A stretch of 64,000 bases of DNA, from NCBI GenBank assembly GCA_021795965.1, contig JAJYOU010000001.1:1-64000 (forward strand), read 5' to 3'. Below, one piece after another: positions 17,191 through 25,778 of the stretch. The DNA comes from Chloroflexota bacterium. Its GTDB lineage: Bacteria > Chloroflexota > Anaerolineae > Anaerolineales > Villigracilaceae. Within the stretch, counting starts at the first letter, position 1, and each line of letters starts with the position of its first letter. The notes under the pieces are model-generated. The model had not been told where the DNA came from. It ran no database searches and saw only the letters and a program-made list of their open reading frames with translations. The position numbers were made by a program, and so were the translations under genes.

Positions 17191-18234
17191 TTGGTTCCGC
17201 TAAACTTTTACTTTTCAAGACCAAAGAAATTGCAGGGTCTTTTATTGACCCTGACAATGGTTTTTTTATTTCTTTATTCGCTGGGATTGACGCTTTCACC
17301 CGGAGCGCGCTACCAGGGTCTGGATGTGAAACTGAGCTGGAGCCATTGGATCGGGTTTGCGATCTGGTGCGCAGCCATGTGGAGCGCGAACTTTTTCATC
17401 GAACGCTTCGCGCCCAACTCCGACCCCTACCTTTTGCCCCTGGCTGGAATTTTAACCGGCTGGGGCATCATGACCATCTGGCGCCTGGAGCCGAATTTCG
17501 GGCTGAAACAGTCGATCTGGCTGCTGGTTTGTGTTGGAGTCCTGATCGCAGGCTTGAAATTCAAGAAAATTCCCGAAGTTCTCTACCAGTATAAATACCT
17601 GTTTTTGCTGAGCGGTTTGCTTCTGACCGCATTAACCCTGATATTTGGGACCAATCCAACCGGTGCAGGACCGAGGCTCTGGCTGGGCTGCTGCGGGTTG
17701 TATTTCCAGCCTTCCGAGCCGCTCAAACTGCTGCTGGTGATCTACCTGGCTGCTTTTTTTGCCGAACGGATGCCAATCCGTGAAGGGCTCTTCCCGCTGC
17801 TCTTCCCATCCCTGATCCTGACCGGGCTGGCGCTTGCCATTCTCATCTCCCAACGCGACCTGGGCACAGCCAGTATCTTTATCTTTCTCTACGCAGCCAT
17901 GGTTTACATGGCGAGCGGGAAAAAACGGGTGCTGCTGGCTGCCTTCGGAATGCTGATCCTGGCTGGATTGGTGGGATATTTTTTCGTGGATGTCGTCCAT
18001 TATCGCCTGCTCGCCTGGCTGGATCCCTGGGCGGACCCGAGCGGAAGGTCTTACCAGATCATCCAATCGCTGATGGCTGTTGCCAACGGCGGCTTGTATG
18101 GTCGTGGCCCGGGATGGGCTCGCCCTGGCTGGTGCCGGTGGCTCAATCGGATTTCATTTTTACCAGTATCGCCGAAGAGACCGGGATGGTGGGGAGCATC
18201 GCCTTATTTGCCATCCTCGCCATTATGGTGCTGA
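17191..18234 (+). CDS. RodA/FtsW glycosyltransferase, N-terminal part of a frame-split RodA-PBP fusion
   Basis: SEDS-family membrane protein that polymerises glycan strands from lipid II. Hydrophobic helices begin near residue 17. The conserved SEDS segment LAWLDPWADPSGRSYQIIQS with its catalytic-region Asp is present, then GGLYGRGPG, where the frame breaks at about 18108-18114. Real homology ends near residue 307; the last ~40 residues of this frame are out-of-frame. The sequence continues correctly in the -1 frame from 18114. The start (TTG at 17191) is weakly supported; TTG at 17230 is an alternative. Full-length product would be about 815 residues. Confidence 0.75.
   Translation: MVPLNFYFSRPKKLQGLLLTLTMVFLFLYSLGLTLSPGARYQGLDVKLSWSHWIGFAIWCAAMWSANFFIERFAPNSDPYLLPLAGILTGWGIMTIWRLEPNFGLKQSIWLLVCVGVLIAGLKFKKIPEVLYQYKYLFLLSGLLLTALTLIFGTNPTGAGPRLWLGCCGLYFQPSEPLKLLLVIYLAAFFAERMPIREGLFPLLFPSLILTGLALAILISQRDLGTASIFIFLYAAMVYMASGKKRVLLAAFGMLILAGLVGYFFVDVVHYRLLAWLDPWADPSGRSYQIIQSLMAVANGGLYGRGPGWARPGWCRWLNRISFLPVSPKRPGWWGASPYLPSSPLWC
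18105..18138 (+). other. -1 frame change site with CCCGGGA heptamer in the RodA-PBP gene
   Basis: Frame 1 reads GGC CCG GGA; the heptamer C CCG GGA (18108-18114) is in the correct phase for the X-XXY-YYZ pattern of -1 programmed slippage. A -1 slip there gives GRGPGMGSPW, which is what the RodA consensus predicts. A 5-bp stem with a TGGT loop (18125-18138) follows 10 bases later. A simple one-base loss in the C3G3 run, real or from assembly, gives the same picture. Confidence 0.55.
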
Positions 18235-19637
18235 GAGGGTTTTTAATTTCACTGCGAGCATCCTCAAACTTTCATCGCCTGCTGGCAGCCGGAATCACCA
18301 CTTATTTTGGGGCGCAAAGTATTTTGATCATCGGCGGCAACCTGCGCCTGCTGCCCCTGACGGGGGTCACCCTTCCTTTTGTTTCCTACGGGGGATCCTC
18401 ACTGCTGACATCCATGATCGGCTTGATGCTGCTGATTCACTTCAGTTCTGATTCTGAAGATGAACCCGTCAGCCTGGCACAGCCAGCCCCCTTCCTGAAT
18501 GTGGCAAGCCTGATCGGCGTGGGGCTGCTGGCTTGCGCCCTGACCTATGGCTGGTGGTCAAACATCCGGGCTGATAACCTGCTGGCGAGAACTGATAACC
18601 CGCGCCGGGCGATTGCAGATAAATTTATCAAGCGCGGGTCGATTTTGGACCGGCAAAACCGTCCGATCGACATTACGGTGGGGCAGCCCGGAACCTACAC
18701 CCGGAAATATCTTGTTCCAGAGCTGTCCCCGATCATCGGTTACACGCAAGATACTTACGGACAGGCTGGACTGGAAGCATCCTTCGACCCCTTCCTGCGC
18801 GGTCTGAGAGGCAACCCCACCCTGCAGACCTGGTGGGAAAATGCGCTTTACGGGCAGCCCCAGGCAGGCTTGAACATCCGCTTGAGCCTGGATATTGACA
18901 GCCAAAAACTGGCTGACCAGGCATTGGGCGATCAGCCCGGCGCCCTGGTTTTATTGAATGCACAGACGGGTGAAATCCTGGCGATGGCATCTCACCCATA
19001 TTTTGATGCGAATCACCTGGACACGCTTGGCGAAAACCTGGCAGCCTCGCCTGAAGGTCTGCTTTTGGATCGCGCCACCCAGGGATCCTACCAGGTTGGA
19101 ACGAGTGTTCAACCTTTCCTGGATGCGGCTTTTAATAACCAAAAAGTGGATAACAACGAAATCATCTCCCTTTTCTCAAAACTGGGATTCTATAAAAACC
19201 CCAATTTGGATTTGCCCGCTGCTGCGGCTGCGCCGGAAGGGACCTTCTCAAACCTGTCCCTCAGCCCGGTGCAGATTTTGCCGGCAGTGGCAGCTTTGAG
19301 CTACAAGGGCATCTGCCCGGTCCTGACGCTGACCAATGCGATCGAGATCAGCGGGTCCGGCTGGACAGCCATCCCGAGCAATGAAAAACCAGCAACCTGC
19401 TTCAGTGCAGAGGGTGCCATGCGCGAAATCGAATTACTCCGGCTGGGCGGCAGGCCTTTTTGGGAATACACCAGCACCAGCTCCAAACAGGATGCCCATG
19501 TCACCTGGTTTTTTGCCGGGACCATGCCGAACTGGTCGGGCACACCGCTCGCGCTGGTGATCGTGATTGAAGAAAATGACGTGCAAAAAATCAGCCAAAT
19601 GGGTGAGAAACTGATGAAGGAATTGACCGGGTCCTGA
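18114..19637 (+). CDS. C-terminal part of RodA fused to a degenerate penicillin-binding (transpeptidase) domain
   Basis: 507 residues in the -1 frame. The first ~115 residues complete RodA (GSPWLVPVAQSDFIFTSIAEETG, LPLTGVTLPFVSYGGSS). After a further membrane helix comes a PBP2-like region: RGSILDRQNRPID, PGALVLLNAQTGEILAMASHP and RATQGSYQVGTSVQPF. In active PBPs the last motif is PGSTFKP; here Ser and Lys of SxxK are replaced by Thr and Gln. I see no KTG box either. So the transpeptidase domain is probably inactive and structural. Expected location: membrane with an external PBP domain. Confidence 0.72.
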   Translation: MGSPWLVPVAQSDFIFTSIAEETGMVGSIALFAILAIMVLRGFLISLRASSNFHRLLAAGITTYFGAQSILIIGGNLRLLPLTGVTLPFVSYGGSSLLTSMIGLMLLIHFSSDSEDEPVSLAQPAPFLNVASLIGVGLLACALTYGWWSNIRADNLLARTDNPRRAIADKFIKRGSILDRQNRPIDITVGQPGTYTRKYLVPELSPIIGYTQDTYGQAGLEASFDPFLRGLRGNPTLQTWWENALYGQPQAGLNIRLSLDIDSQKLADQALGDQPGALVLLNAQTGEILAMASHPYFDANHLDTLGENLAASPEGLLLDRATQGSYQVGTSVQPFLDAAFNNQKVDNNEIISLFSKLGFYKNPNLDLPAAAAAPEGTFSNLSLSPVQILPAVAALSYKGICPVLTLTNAIEISGSGWTAIPSNEKPATCFSAEGAMREIELLRLGGRPFWEYTSTSSKQDAHVTWFFAGTMPNWSGTPLALVIVIEENDVQKISQMGEKLMKELTGS

Positions 19638-19649
19638 ACCGGGCAGATT

Positions 19650-19685
19650 AAAAAAAAAGGCTGCATCCCAGGCGGGAGGCAGCCT
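19650..19685 (-). terminator. rho-independent terminator of the ferredoxin gene
   Basis: Stem AGGCTGC/GCAGCCT (19659-19665 with 19679-19685) followed on the minus strand by nine T residues. It may also slow plus-strand transcription from rodA, though no T-run lies on that side. Confidence 0.8.
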
Positions 19686-19701
19686 CAATCAAACGAAGGA
19701 A

Positions 19702-20097
19702 CTATTTGGCGTTATAACCAGGGCCTTTTTGGAAGAAATCAGCGTTAGCCTGGGCATCCACCGATAAATCAAAGGTATCACCGCTGGCTAATTGTTTGGC
19801 GGTTTCCAAAACAACCGCATTCCCGTGATGATCTGTGCCGGTGTAATGACCGGTCAGCCCAACGCGGTTGACAAACTCGCCGCCCTTGGCGGTATATGTT
19901 GAAGGAACTTCATCTTCAGGGAAAATTGCCGCGTAAGGACATTCGGGAACACAGGCGCCACAATCGATGCATGTATCCGGGTCGATATAGAACAACGGCC
20001 ATTGTTCCTGCGGCTTACCGGGAATGATACATTCAACCGGGCAGACCTCAACACAACCGCTGTCGCGCAGACACAAACTGGTGATTACATGAGTCAT
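19702..20097 (-). CDS. Ferredoxin with two iron-sulfur cluster motifs
   Basis: 131 residues. The first cluster motif is split: CLRDSGCVEVCPVEC near residues 9-23. The second, CIDCGACVPECP, is a standard 4Fe-4S motif near residues 42-53. This resembles FdxA-type 7Fe/8Fe ferredoxins: bacterial [3Fe-4S][4Fe-4S] proteins have C-x7-C-x3-CP as here. A ~55-residue C-terminal extension without Cys (AKGGEFVNRVGLTGHYTG onward) is unusual in length. AAGGAGGA ribosome site, single-gene unit. Cytosolic electron carrier. Confidence 0.85.
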   Translation of the reverse strand: MTHVITSLCLRDSGCVEVCPVECIIPGKPQEQWPLFYIDPDTCIDCGACVPECPYAAIFPEDEVPSTYTAKGGEFVNRVGLTGHYTGTDHHGNAVVLETAKQLASGDTFDLSVDAQANADFFQKGPGYNAK

Positions 20098-20239
20098 AAA
20101 TATTCCTCCTTGTTAATTAATTAGATGATCGATATATTGGTTCATTGAGTCGATATTTTGTTTCAATGCAAGTTTACAAATAAATTTTACCATGAATAAC
20201 AGGAATAACAATTTTTTACAACCCCGGAAAGAGGAATTA

Positions 20240-20719
20240 ATGTCCATCGAAAAACGAATCCCCCAACCCAACTCCAGGATGTGTTTCATCTGCGGCTTGC
20301 AAAACCCGGTGGGCTTGAAGCTGCGCATATTCCAGACTGAACCCGGTGTGATTGAGACCACTTACACCGCACCGGAACATTTCCAGGGCTACCCGGGAGT
20401 GCTGCACGGCGGGATTGTGGCAACCATCCTGGATGAAATCAGCGGTCGGGCGCAAATGGGAGATCCTTCGGCGCCGAAATTCATGTTTACCGCCAAAATT
20501 GAAGTGAAATATCGAAAGAACGTTCCGATCGGTAAACCGCTTAAAATCATCGGCAGGGCAGGTCGCTCGAAGGGTAAAACCAGCGAAAGCTGGGCGGGGA
20601 TCTACGACGAAGAGGGAACTTTACTGGCAGAAGCGAACACACTCCTGATTAACGTGCCGAATGATCTGCTGGATGTCACCAACCTGGAGGCACTCGGCTG
20701 GAAGGTTTACCCGGAGTAA
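20240..20719 (+). CDS. PaaI/YbgC-like hotdog-fold thioesterase
   Basis: 159 residues from ATG 20240, chosen because AAAGAGGA lies just upstream; an in-frame start at 20192 would add 16 residues without a site. The hotdog core is recognisable by HFQGYPGVLHGGIVATILDEISGR, with the Asp/Glu of the active-site helix, and AKIEVKYRKNVPIGKPL. An N-terminal CFICG motif (residues ~15-19) is typical of one subgroup. Likely hydrolyses an acyl-CoA; substrate unknown. Confidence 0.82.
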   Translation: MSIEKRIPQPNSRMCFICGLQNPVGLKLRIFQTEPGVIETTYTAPEHFQGYPGVLHGGIVATILDEISGRAQMGDPSAPKFMFTAKIEVKYRKNVPIGKPLKIIGRAGRSKGKTSESWAGIYDEEGTLLAEANTLLINVPNDLLDVTNLEALGWKVYPE

Positions 20720-20845
20720 AGCGTTCACGATCTGAAAAAAGGTTTCCGGTTCCCAATACCGGTTCGTGTCATTGGACCCAAATTAATTGACCTGCTTCCT
20801 GTATAATAAAGGTTGTCAGACATATTTTTAATTGCTGGAGCAACC

Positions 20846-21589
20846 ATGATCCTCGAATATATCCGTCCGCAGAAATTGGATGAAGCATTGATGTACCTGG
20901 AAAAACCCAATCACTACCCCATGGGGGGTGGAACCTGGCTGAGCATGAAACGGGATGAGGCTTACGTGGTGGTGGATTTGCAGTCCCTGGGTCTTAATTC
21001 CATTGAGAAAAAAGGGAACAACCTGAAAATCGGTGCCTGCGCAACCCTGCAGGACTTATATGAATGGGTTGACTGCCCGCTCGGGTTGAAAAAAGCCATC
21101 CGACTGGAAGCCGGTCACAACCTGCGCAATGCAGCCAGCATTGCAGGCAGCCTGGTGACCTGTGACGGTCATTCCCCCTTCGCGACCAGCCTGCTGGGGT
21201 TGGATGCAAAAATCAGCTTCGCCGGCAAACCCGCGGACAAAGAGATCAGCCTGGGTGATTACCTGCCAATGAGACCCAAGGGTTTAATCACCAGGATCAG
21301 TATTCCTCTCAACGTTAATTTCGCTTTTGAAAGTGTCGGGAGATCAAAATACGACCAACCGGTGGTTTGTGCAGCGGTCGCGCGCTGGGGCAGCGGGCGG
21401 ACCCGCCTGGCATTGGGCGGCTGTTTCGCAAATCCAACCCTGGCGATGGATGGCACCGAAGCGGATGGCATTGAAGCCGCCGCACAAAACGCCTTCCAGG
21501 ATGCACAGGATGAATGGGCTTCCAGCGCCTACCGGCGGGAAATTGCCGCCACGCTGGCATCCAGATGCCTGAAATCCATGGACATCTGA
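20846..21589 (+). CDS. FAD-binding subunit of a molybdenum hydroxylase (XdhB/CoxM type)
   Basis: 247 residues, short for the family (about 280-300). PMGGGTWLSM and NAASIAGSLVTCDGHSPFATSLLGLDAKI correspond to the two FAD-binding motifs (usual AGGTDL and TIGGNLA), and RSKYDQPVVCAAVA to the C-terminal domain. It would pass electrons from the Fe-S/Mo subunit to NAD or another acceptor. Its partner (25779-28826) is 4 kb downstream, separated by a peptidase and a methyltransferase. Start chosen at the ATG after CTGGAG; a TATAAT lies at 20802-20807. Confidence 0.82.
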   Translation: MILEYIRPQKLDEALMYLEKPNHYPMGGGTWLSMKRDEAYVVVDLQSLGLNSIEKKGNNLKIGACATLQDLYEWVDCPLGLKKAIRLEAGHNLRNAASIAGSLVTCDGHSPFATSLLGLDAKISFAGKPADKEISLGDYLPMRPKGLITRISIPLNVNFAFESVGRSKYDQPVVCAAVARWGSGRTRLALGGCFANPTLAMDGTEADGIEAAAQNAFQDAQDEWASSAYRREIAATLASRCLKSMDI

Positions 21590-21642
21590 ATCAATATTTT
21601 TAAATAAAGATCATCTTTAGAATTGTTATCGCAGGAGCAGAA

Positions 21643-24537
21643 ATGTCTTTCACATTAATCGAAGAAAAATTAATCCCTGAAATCAATACCAGGGGCAAGC
21701 TTTACATCCACGATCAGAGCGGGGCGCGCCTGCTTTCGCTTTCCAACCAGGATGAAAACAAGGTTTTCGGCATCAGTTTCCGCACCCCGCCGCCGGATTC
21801 CTCGGGGCTGCCGCACATCATGGAGCATTCGGTTTTAGATGGCTCGCGGAAGTACCCGGTCAAGGAGCCTTTTGTTGAAATTATCAAAAGTTCGCTGCAG
21901 ACCTTCGTCAACGCGTTTACATATCCCGATAAGACCTGCTACCCTGTTGCCAGCCAGAACCTGAAGGATTTTTACAACCTGATCGATATTTACCTGGACG
22001 CAGTCTTTTATCCGCTGATCTCAGAAAATACCTTGCGGCAGGAAGGCTGGCATTATGAATATGACCAGGACAGGAAAACTTTAAGCTACAAGGGCGTGGT
22101 CTTTAACGAGATGAAGGGCGCTTACTCCTCGCCGGATGACCTGCTGGGCGACAGATCCAGAATTTCCCTCTTTCCAGACAACGCCTATGGTCTCGACTCG
22201 GGAGGCGATCCGCTCCACATTCCAGATCTGACCTACGAGCAATTTAAACATTTTCACGATACTTATTATCATCCGTCCAATTCCTATATTTACTTTTACG
22301 GGGACGATCCGGAAGACGAACGGCTGCGGATTTTGGACGCCTGGTTGAACGACTTTACAGCAAAGAAAATTACCTCCATCATCCAGCTCCAACCCGATTT
22401 TGCGGCGCCGCTGAAACTGACCTACCCGTACGATTCGGGCGATTCGAGCGACGCCAAGGCTCATCTCACGATCAACTGGCTGCTGCCAGAATCAGTCCAG
22501 ACCGAACGCACCCTGGCATTATCCATCCTGAGCCATATCCTGCTGGCAACCCCCTCCTCGCCCCTGAAACGGGTCCTGATCCAATCAGGTTTGGGGGAAG
22601 AAGTCAGCGGGGGATTTGAAGAACAACTGCGGCAGACGATGTTCACGGCTGGACTGAAGGGGATCCAGCCGGAAAATCTCGCTAAAGTTGAGCAGCTGAT
22701 CATGGAAACCCTGGGTCAGCTGGAGTATGAGGGACTCGACCCCGAGACGATTGCTGCCAGCCTGAACACGATCGAATTTCAATTGAGGGAGCAAAATACA
22801 GGCAGTTTTCCTCGCGGTCTTTCGATGATGCTGGGAGCCCTGACCACCTGGCTTTATGACGGCAATCCGTTCGATGGTCTGGCTTTTGAGGCTCCGCTGC
22901 AGCAGGTTAAAGAAAATTCGAAGAACGCGGGTTATTTTGAATCATTAATCCGGAAATATCTGCTGGACAACCCGCACCGCAGCACTGTCATGTTAATCCC
23001 TGACCCCGCAGAGGGAAAACGGCGCGAGGCGCTTGAAACGGAAAGACTGGCAAAATTCCTGGCAGGCATCAGCAGCCAGGAGCTGGAAAAAATCATCGCC
23101 GAGACAGCCCACCTGCACCAGCTGCAGGAAACTCCTGATTCACCTGAAAATCTCGCCAGCATTCCCAGCCTGGCGCTTGAAGATATCAAAAAGAGCGTTT
23201 CTACCATACCGACCCATGAATATCAATCCGGCAAGGTGCGAATCCTGCATCACGATTTGTTCACAAATGGGATCATCTACCTCGACCTGGGGTTTGATTT
23301 GCACAGTGTGCCGCAGGATCTGCTGCCTTACTCGGGCTTGTTCGGACAACTGCTGCTGGAAATGGGCACCGAAAAAGAAAACTTTATCAAACTGAACCAG
23401 CGGATTGGCAGGGAAACCGGGGGAATCCGCCCCGCACCGCTTAATTCGATGATCCGCGGGCAGGAGGAATCTGCTGCCTGGTTGTTCATGCGCGGAAAAA
23501 CAACCACTCCCCAGGCGAACGCGCTGCTGGAAATTCTAAAAGACATCCTGCTGACCACGCGATTTGACCAGCCAGAAAGATTTCAACAAATTGCACTGGA
23601 ACGCAAATCGAATTTGGAAGCCAGCCTGATCCCGGGAGGTTCCGGGGTGGTCAACCAGCGGCTGAAAGCGCGCTTCAACAGCGCCGGCTGGCTGGCTGAG
23701 AAAATGAACGGCATCGACCAGCTCTTCTTTCTGCGCGAATTAACCAACGAGATTGAGCACGATTGGAAATCCGTGCTGGCAAAACTGGAAGCCCTGGCGG
23801 ACATCCTGATCAACCAGGCAGGAATGATCGCAAATGTGACCAGCGACGCTGCCAGTTTCCTGAATTTTCAGCCTTTGCTAAATTCCTTTATCGAGAACAT
23901 CCCCCAGAAGAATTTCGAAAAAGCAGCCTGGGAGATATCCTACAATCCAAAAAATGAAGGGCTGACCATCCCCGCCCAGGTAAATTACGTGGGCAAGGGA
24001 AGCGACCTGTACCGGTTGGGCTATGAGCTGCACGGCTCGGCGCACGTCATCAACAAATACCTGCAAACAACCTGGCTTTGGGAAAAAATCAGGGTCCAGG
24101 GCGGGGCTTACGGCGGGCACAGCGCCTTCGATCCGAATTCCGGCGTTTTTAATTTTGTCTCCTACCGCGACCCCAACCTTTTGTCCAGCCTGGAGATTTA
24201 TGATGCAACGTCAAAATTCCTGCTGGAGCTGGATTTATCGGGCGAAGAATTGAAGAAAGCCATCATCGGGACGATTGGCGACCTGGATGCCTACCTGCTG
24301 CCAGATGCAAAAGGTTGGACCGCCATGAACCGGATTTTGCTCGGGATTGATGATGCGCAGCGCCAGCAGATTCGGGATGAAGTCCTGCAGACGCGCATCG
24401 ATGACTTCCGAAATTTCGGCCGGGTGCTGGCAGCAGCAGCCCAAAAGGGCGAGGTGGTGGTGCTCGGGTCGGCGGATGAAATTGAAAAAGCCAACCGGGA
24501 GAGAAAAGATTTCCTCGTAATCAGGAAGGTTTTATAA
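21643..24537 (+). CDS. M16C-family zinc metallopeptidase (presequence protease-like)
   Basis: 964 residues, the usual size of the single-chain M16C peptidases. The inverted zinc motif HxxEH is at 58-62 (HIMEH), within GLPHIMEHSVLDGSRKYPVKEPF. The C-terminal half carries the regions that pair with the active site (VQGGAYGGHSAFDPNSGVFNF, with the Arg/Tyr typical of the family). These enzymes enclose and degrade peptides of about 20-60 residues. No signal peptide, so probably cytosolic. It has a GCAGGAGC site and likely forms an operon with the neighbours. Confidence 0.92.
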   Translation: MSFTLIEEKLIPEINTRGKLYIHDQSGARLLSLSNQDENKVFGISFRTPPPDSSGLPHIMEHSVLDGSRKYPVKEPFVEIIKSSLQTFVNAFTYPDKTCYPVASQNLKDFYNLIDIYLDAVFYPLISENTLRQEGWHYEYDQDRKTLSYKGVVFNEMKGAYSSPDDLLGDRSRISLFPDNAYGLDSGGDPLHIPDLTYEQFKHFHDTYYHPSNSYIYFYGDDPEDERLRILDAWLNDFTAKKITSIIQLQPDFAAPLKLTYPYDSGDSSDAKAHLTINWLLPESVQTERTLALSILSHILLATPSSPLKRVLIQSGLGEEVSGGFEEQLRQTMFTAGLKGIQPENLAKVEQLIMETLGQLEYEGLDPETIAASLNTIEFQLREQNTGSFPRGLSMMLGALTTWLYDGNPFDGLAFEAPLQQVKENSKNAGYFESLIRKYLLDNPHRSTVMLIPDPAEGKRREALETERLAKFLAGISSQELEKIIAETAHLHQLQETPDSPENLASIPSLALEDIKKSVSTIPTHEYQSGKVRILHHDLFTNGIIYLDLGFDLHSVPQDLLPYSGLFGQLLLEMGTEKENFIKLNQRIGRETGGIRPAPLNSMIRGQEESAAWLFMRGKTTTPQANALLEILKDILLTTRFDQPERFQQIALERKSNLEASLIPGGSGVVNQRLKARFNSAGWLAEKMNGIDQLFFLRELTNEIEHDWKSVLAKLEALADILINQAGMIANVTSDAASFLNFQPLLNSFIENIPQKNFEKAAWEISYNPKNEGLTIPAQVNYVGKGSDLYRLGYELHGSAHVINKYLQTTWLWEKIRVQGGAYGGHSAFDPNSGVFNFVSYRDPNLLSSLEIYDATSKFLLELDLSGEELKKAIIGTIGDLDAYLLPDAKGWTAMNRILLGIDDAQRQQIRDEVLQTRIDDFRNFGRVLAAAAQKGEVVVLGSADEIEKANRERKDFLVIRKVL

Positions 24538-24599
24538 ATATTTCCCGGATAGTAATGAGCGCATCTTTTAGAAAAATTGGTTGAGGCTGGCAGGCTTTT

Positions 24600-25703
24600 G
24601 TGGAAACTTTACCCGTTAATTCCATTCTCCAGGGTGACTGCCGGGAGGTGCTGAATACACTGCCCGACAATTCGGTCGATTTGATTTTCGCAGATCCGCC
24701 TTATAACCTGCAGCTGCGCAAGAGACTGTACCGCCCGGATTTGAGCAAGGTCTCAGCCGTCAATGATGCATGGGATAAATTTTCCAGCCCGGAGGATTAT
24801 GATCGCTTCACCCGCGAGTGGCTGACGGAATGCAAACGGGTGCTGAAGCCTGCCGGCACAATCTGGGTCATCGGGACATACCACAACATTTTCCGGGTCG
24901 GATCCATCCTGCAGGATTTAAATTTCTGGATTCTGAACGATATTGTCTGGTTGAAAACGAACCCCATGCCAAATTTCCGCGGCGTTCGCTTTACCAACGC
25001 CCATGAAACCATGATCTGGGCTCAAAAAAACCAGGCAAAACAATATACCTTTAACCATCACAGCCTGAAGTCCCTCAATGATGATTTGCAGATGCGCTCA
25101 GATTGGCTGATCCCGCTGACAAAGGGCAGGGAACGCATCAAGAACCAGGATGGAAAAGTCCATTCGACCCAAAAGCCTGAAGCTTTGCTCTACCGGGTGA
25201 TCATGGCAAGTTCAAAACCGGGCGACATCATCCTCGACCCATTTTTCGGAACTGGCACCTCCGGCGCCGTGGCAAAAAAACTAAACCGGAAATGGATCGG
25301 GATTGAGAAAGACGAAAATTACATCAAAATTGCGCAGGAGCGGATTGATTCGATCACGCCCGCACCCGAGGAGACGACGGTCATCATTAATCACCGCCGC
25401 GAACCGCGCATCCCATTCGGTTCGCTGCTGGAATGTGGATTGCTGCAGCCTGGTCAAAAATTATTGCTTAATCAGGATGATAGCATTTCAGCTACAATTC
25501 AATCAGATGGAAAGATCAGCTGTGCGGGACAGCAGGGTTCCATCCACAGCCTGGCGAGAAAACTGCTGAATGTTATTTCCGCAAACGGCTGGGATTGCTG
25601 GTGGTATGTTTCAGCGGATGGTGAAAAGATCTCGATCGATGAACTCAGGAAAACCGTCAGGGCACAATTTCACACAAACCAACAAGATCAGCCAGGCAGA
25701 TGA
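24600..25703 (+). CDS. CcrM/HinfI-like adenine-N6 DNA methyltransferase (beta class)
   Basis: 367 residues from GTG 24600. DPPY (32-35) precedes the SAM motif DPFFGTG (about 213-219), the order of beta-class methylases. Long blocks resemble Caulobacter CcrM (WVIGTYHNIFRVGSILQDLNFW; LNDIVWLKTNPMPNF; NDDLQMRSDWLIP), and the C-terminal domain (EPRIPFGSLLECGLLQPGQ; NGWDCWWYVS) matches the CcrM extension. Predicted target GANTC. No endonuclease gene is adjacent, so it is an orphan methylase. An epigenetic or cell-cycle role is inference. Confidence 0.88.
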   Translation: METLPVNSILQGDCREVLNTLPDNSVDLIFADPPYNLQLRKRLYRPDLSKVSAVNDAWDKFSSPEDYDRFTREWLTECKRVLKPAGTIWVIGTYHNIFRVGSILQDLNFWILNDIVWLKTNPMPNFRGVRFTNAHETMIWAQKNQAKQYTFNHHSLKSLNDDLQMRSDWLIPLTKGRERIKNQDGKVHSTQKPEALLYRVIMASSKPGDIILDPFFGTGTSGAVAKKLNRKWIGIEKDENYIKIAQERIDSITPAPEETTVIINHRREPRIPFGSLLECGLLQPGQKLLLNQDDSISATIQSDGKISCAGQQGSIHSLARKLLNVISANGWDCWWYVSADGEKISIDELRKTVRAQFHTNQQDQPGR

Positions 25704-25778
25704 GTTTGAGAATTTCTTCCAATTTTGATTGGATTGCCCGGGCTGGCTGGTAAACCTACACGAAAGAAAGCACGTTCG

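Noticed and set aside
24600-25703. A restriction-modification system
   Set aside because: Only the methylase is present; neighbours are metabolic genes and no endonuclease or specificity gene is seen.
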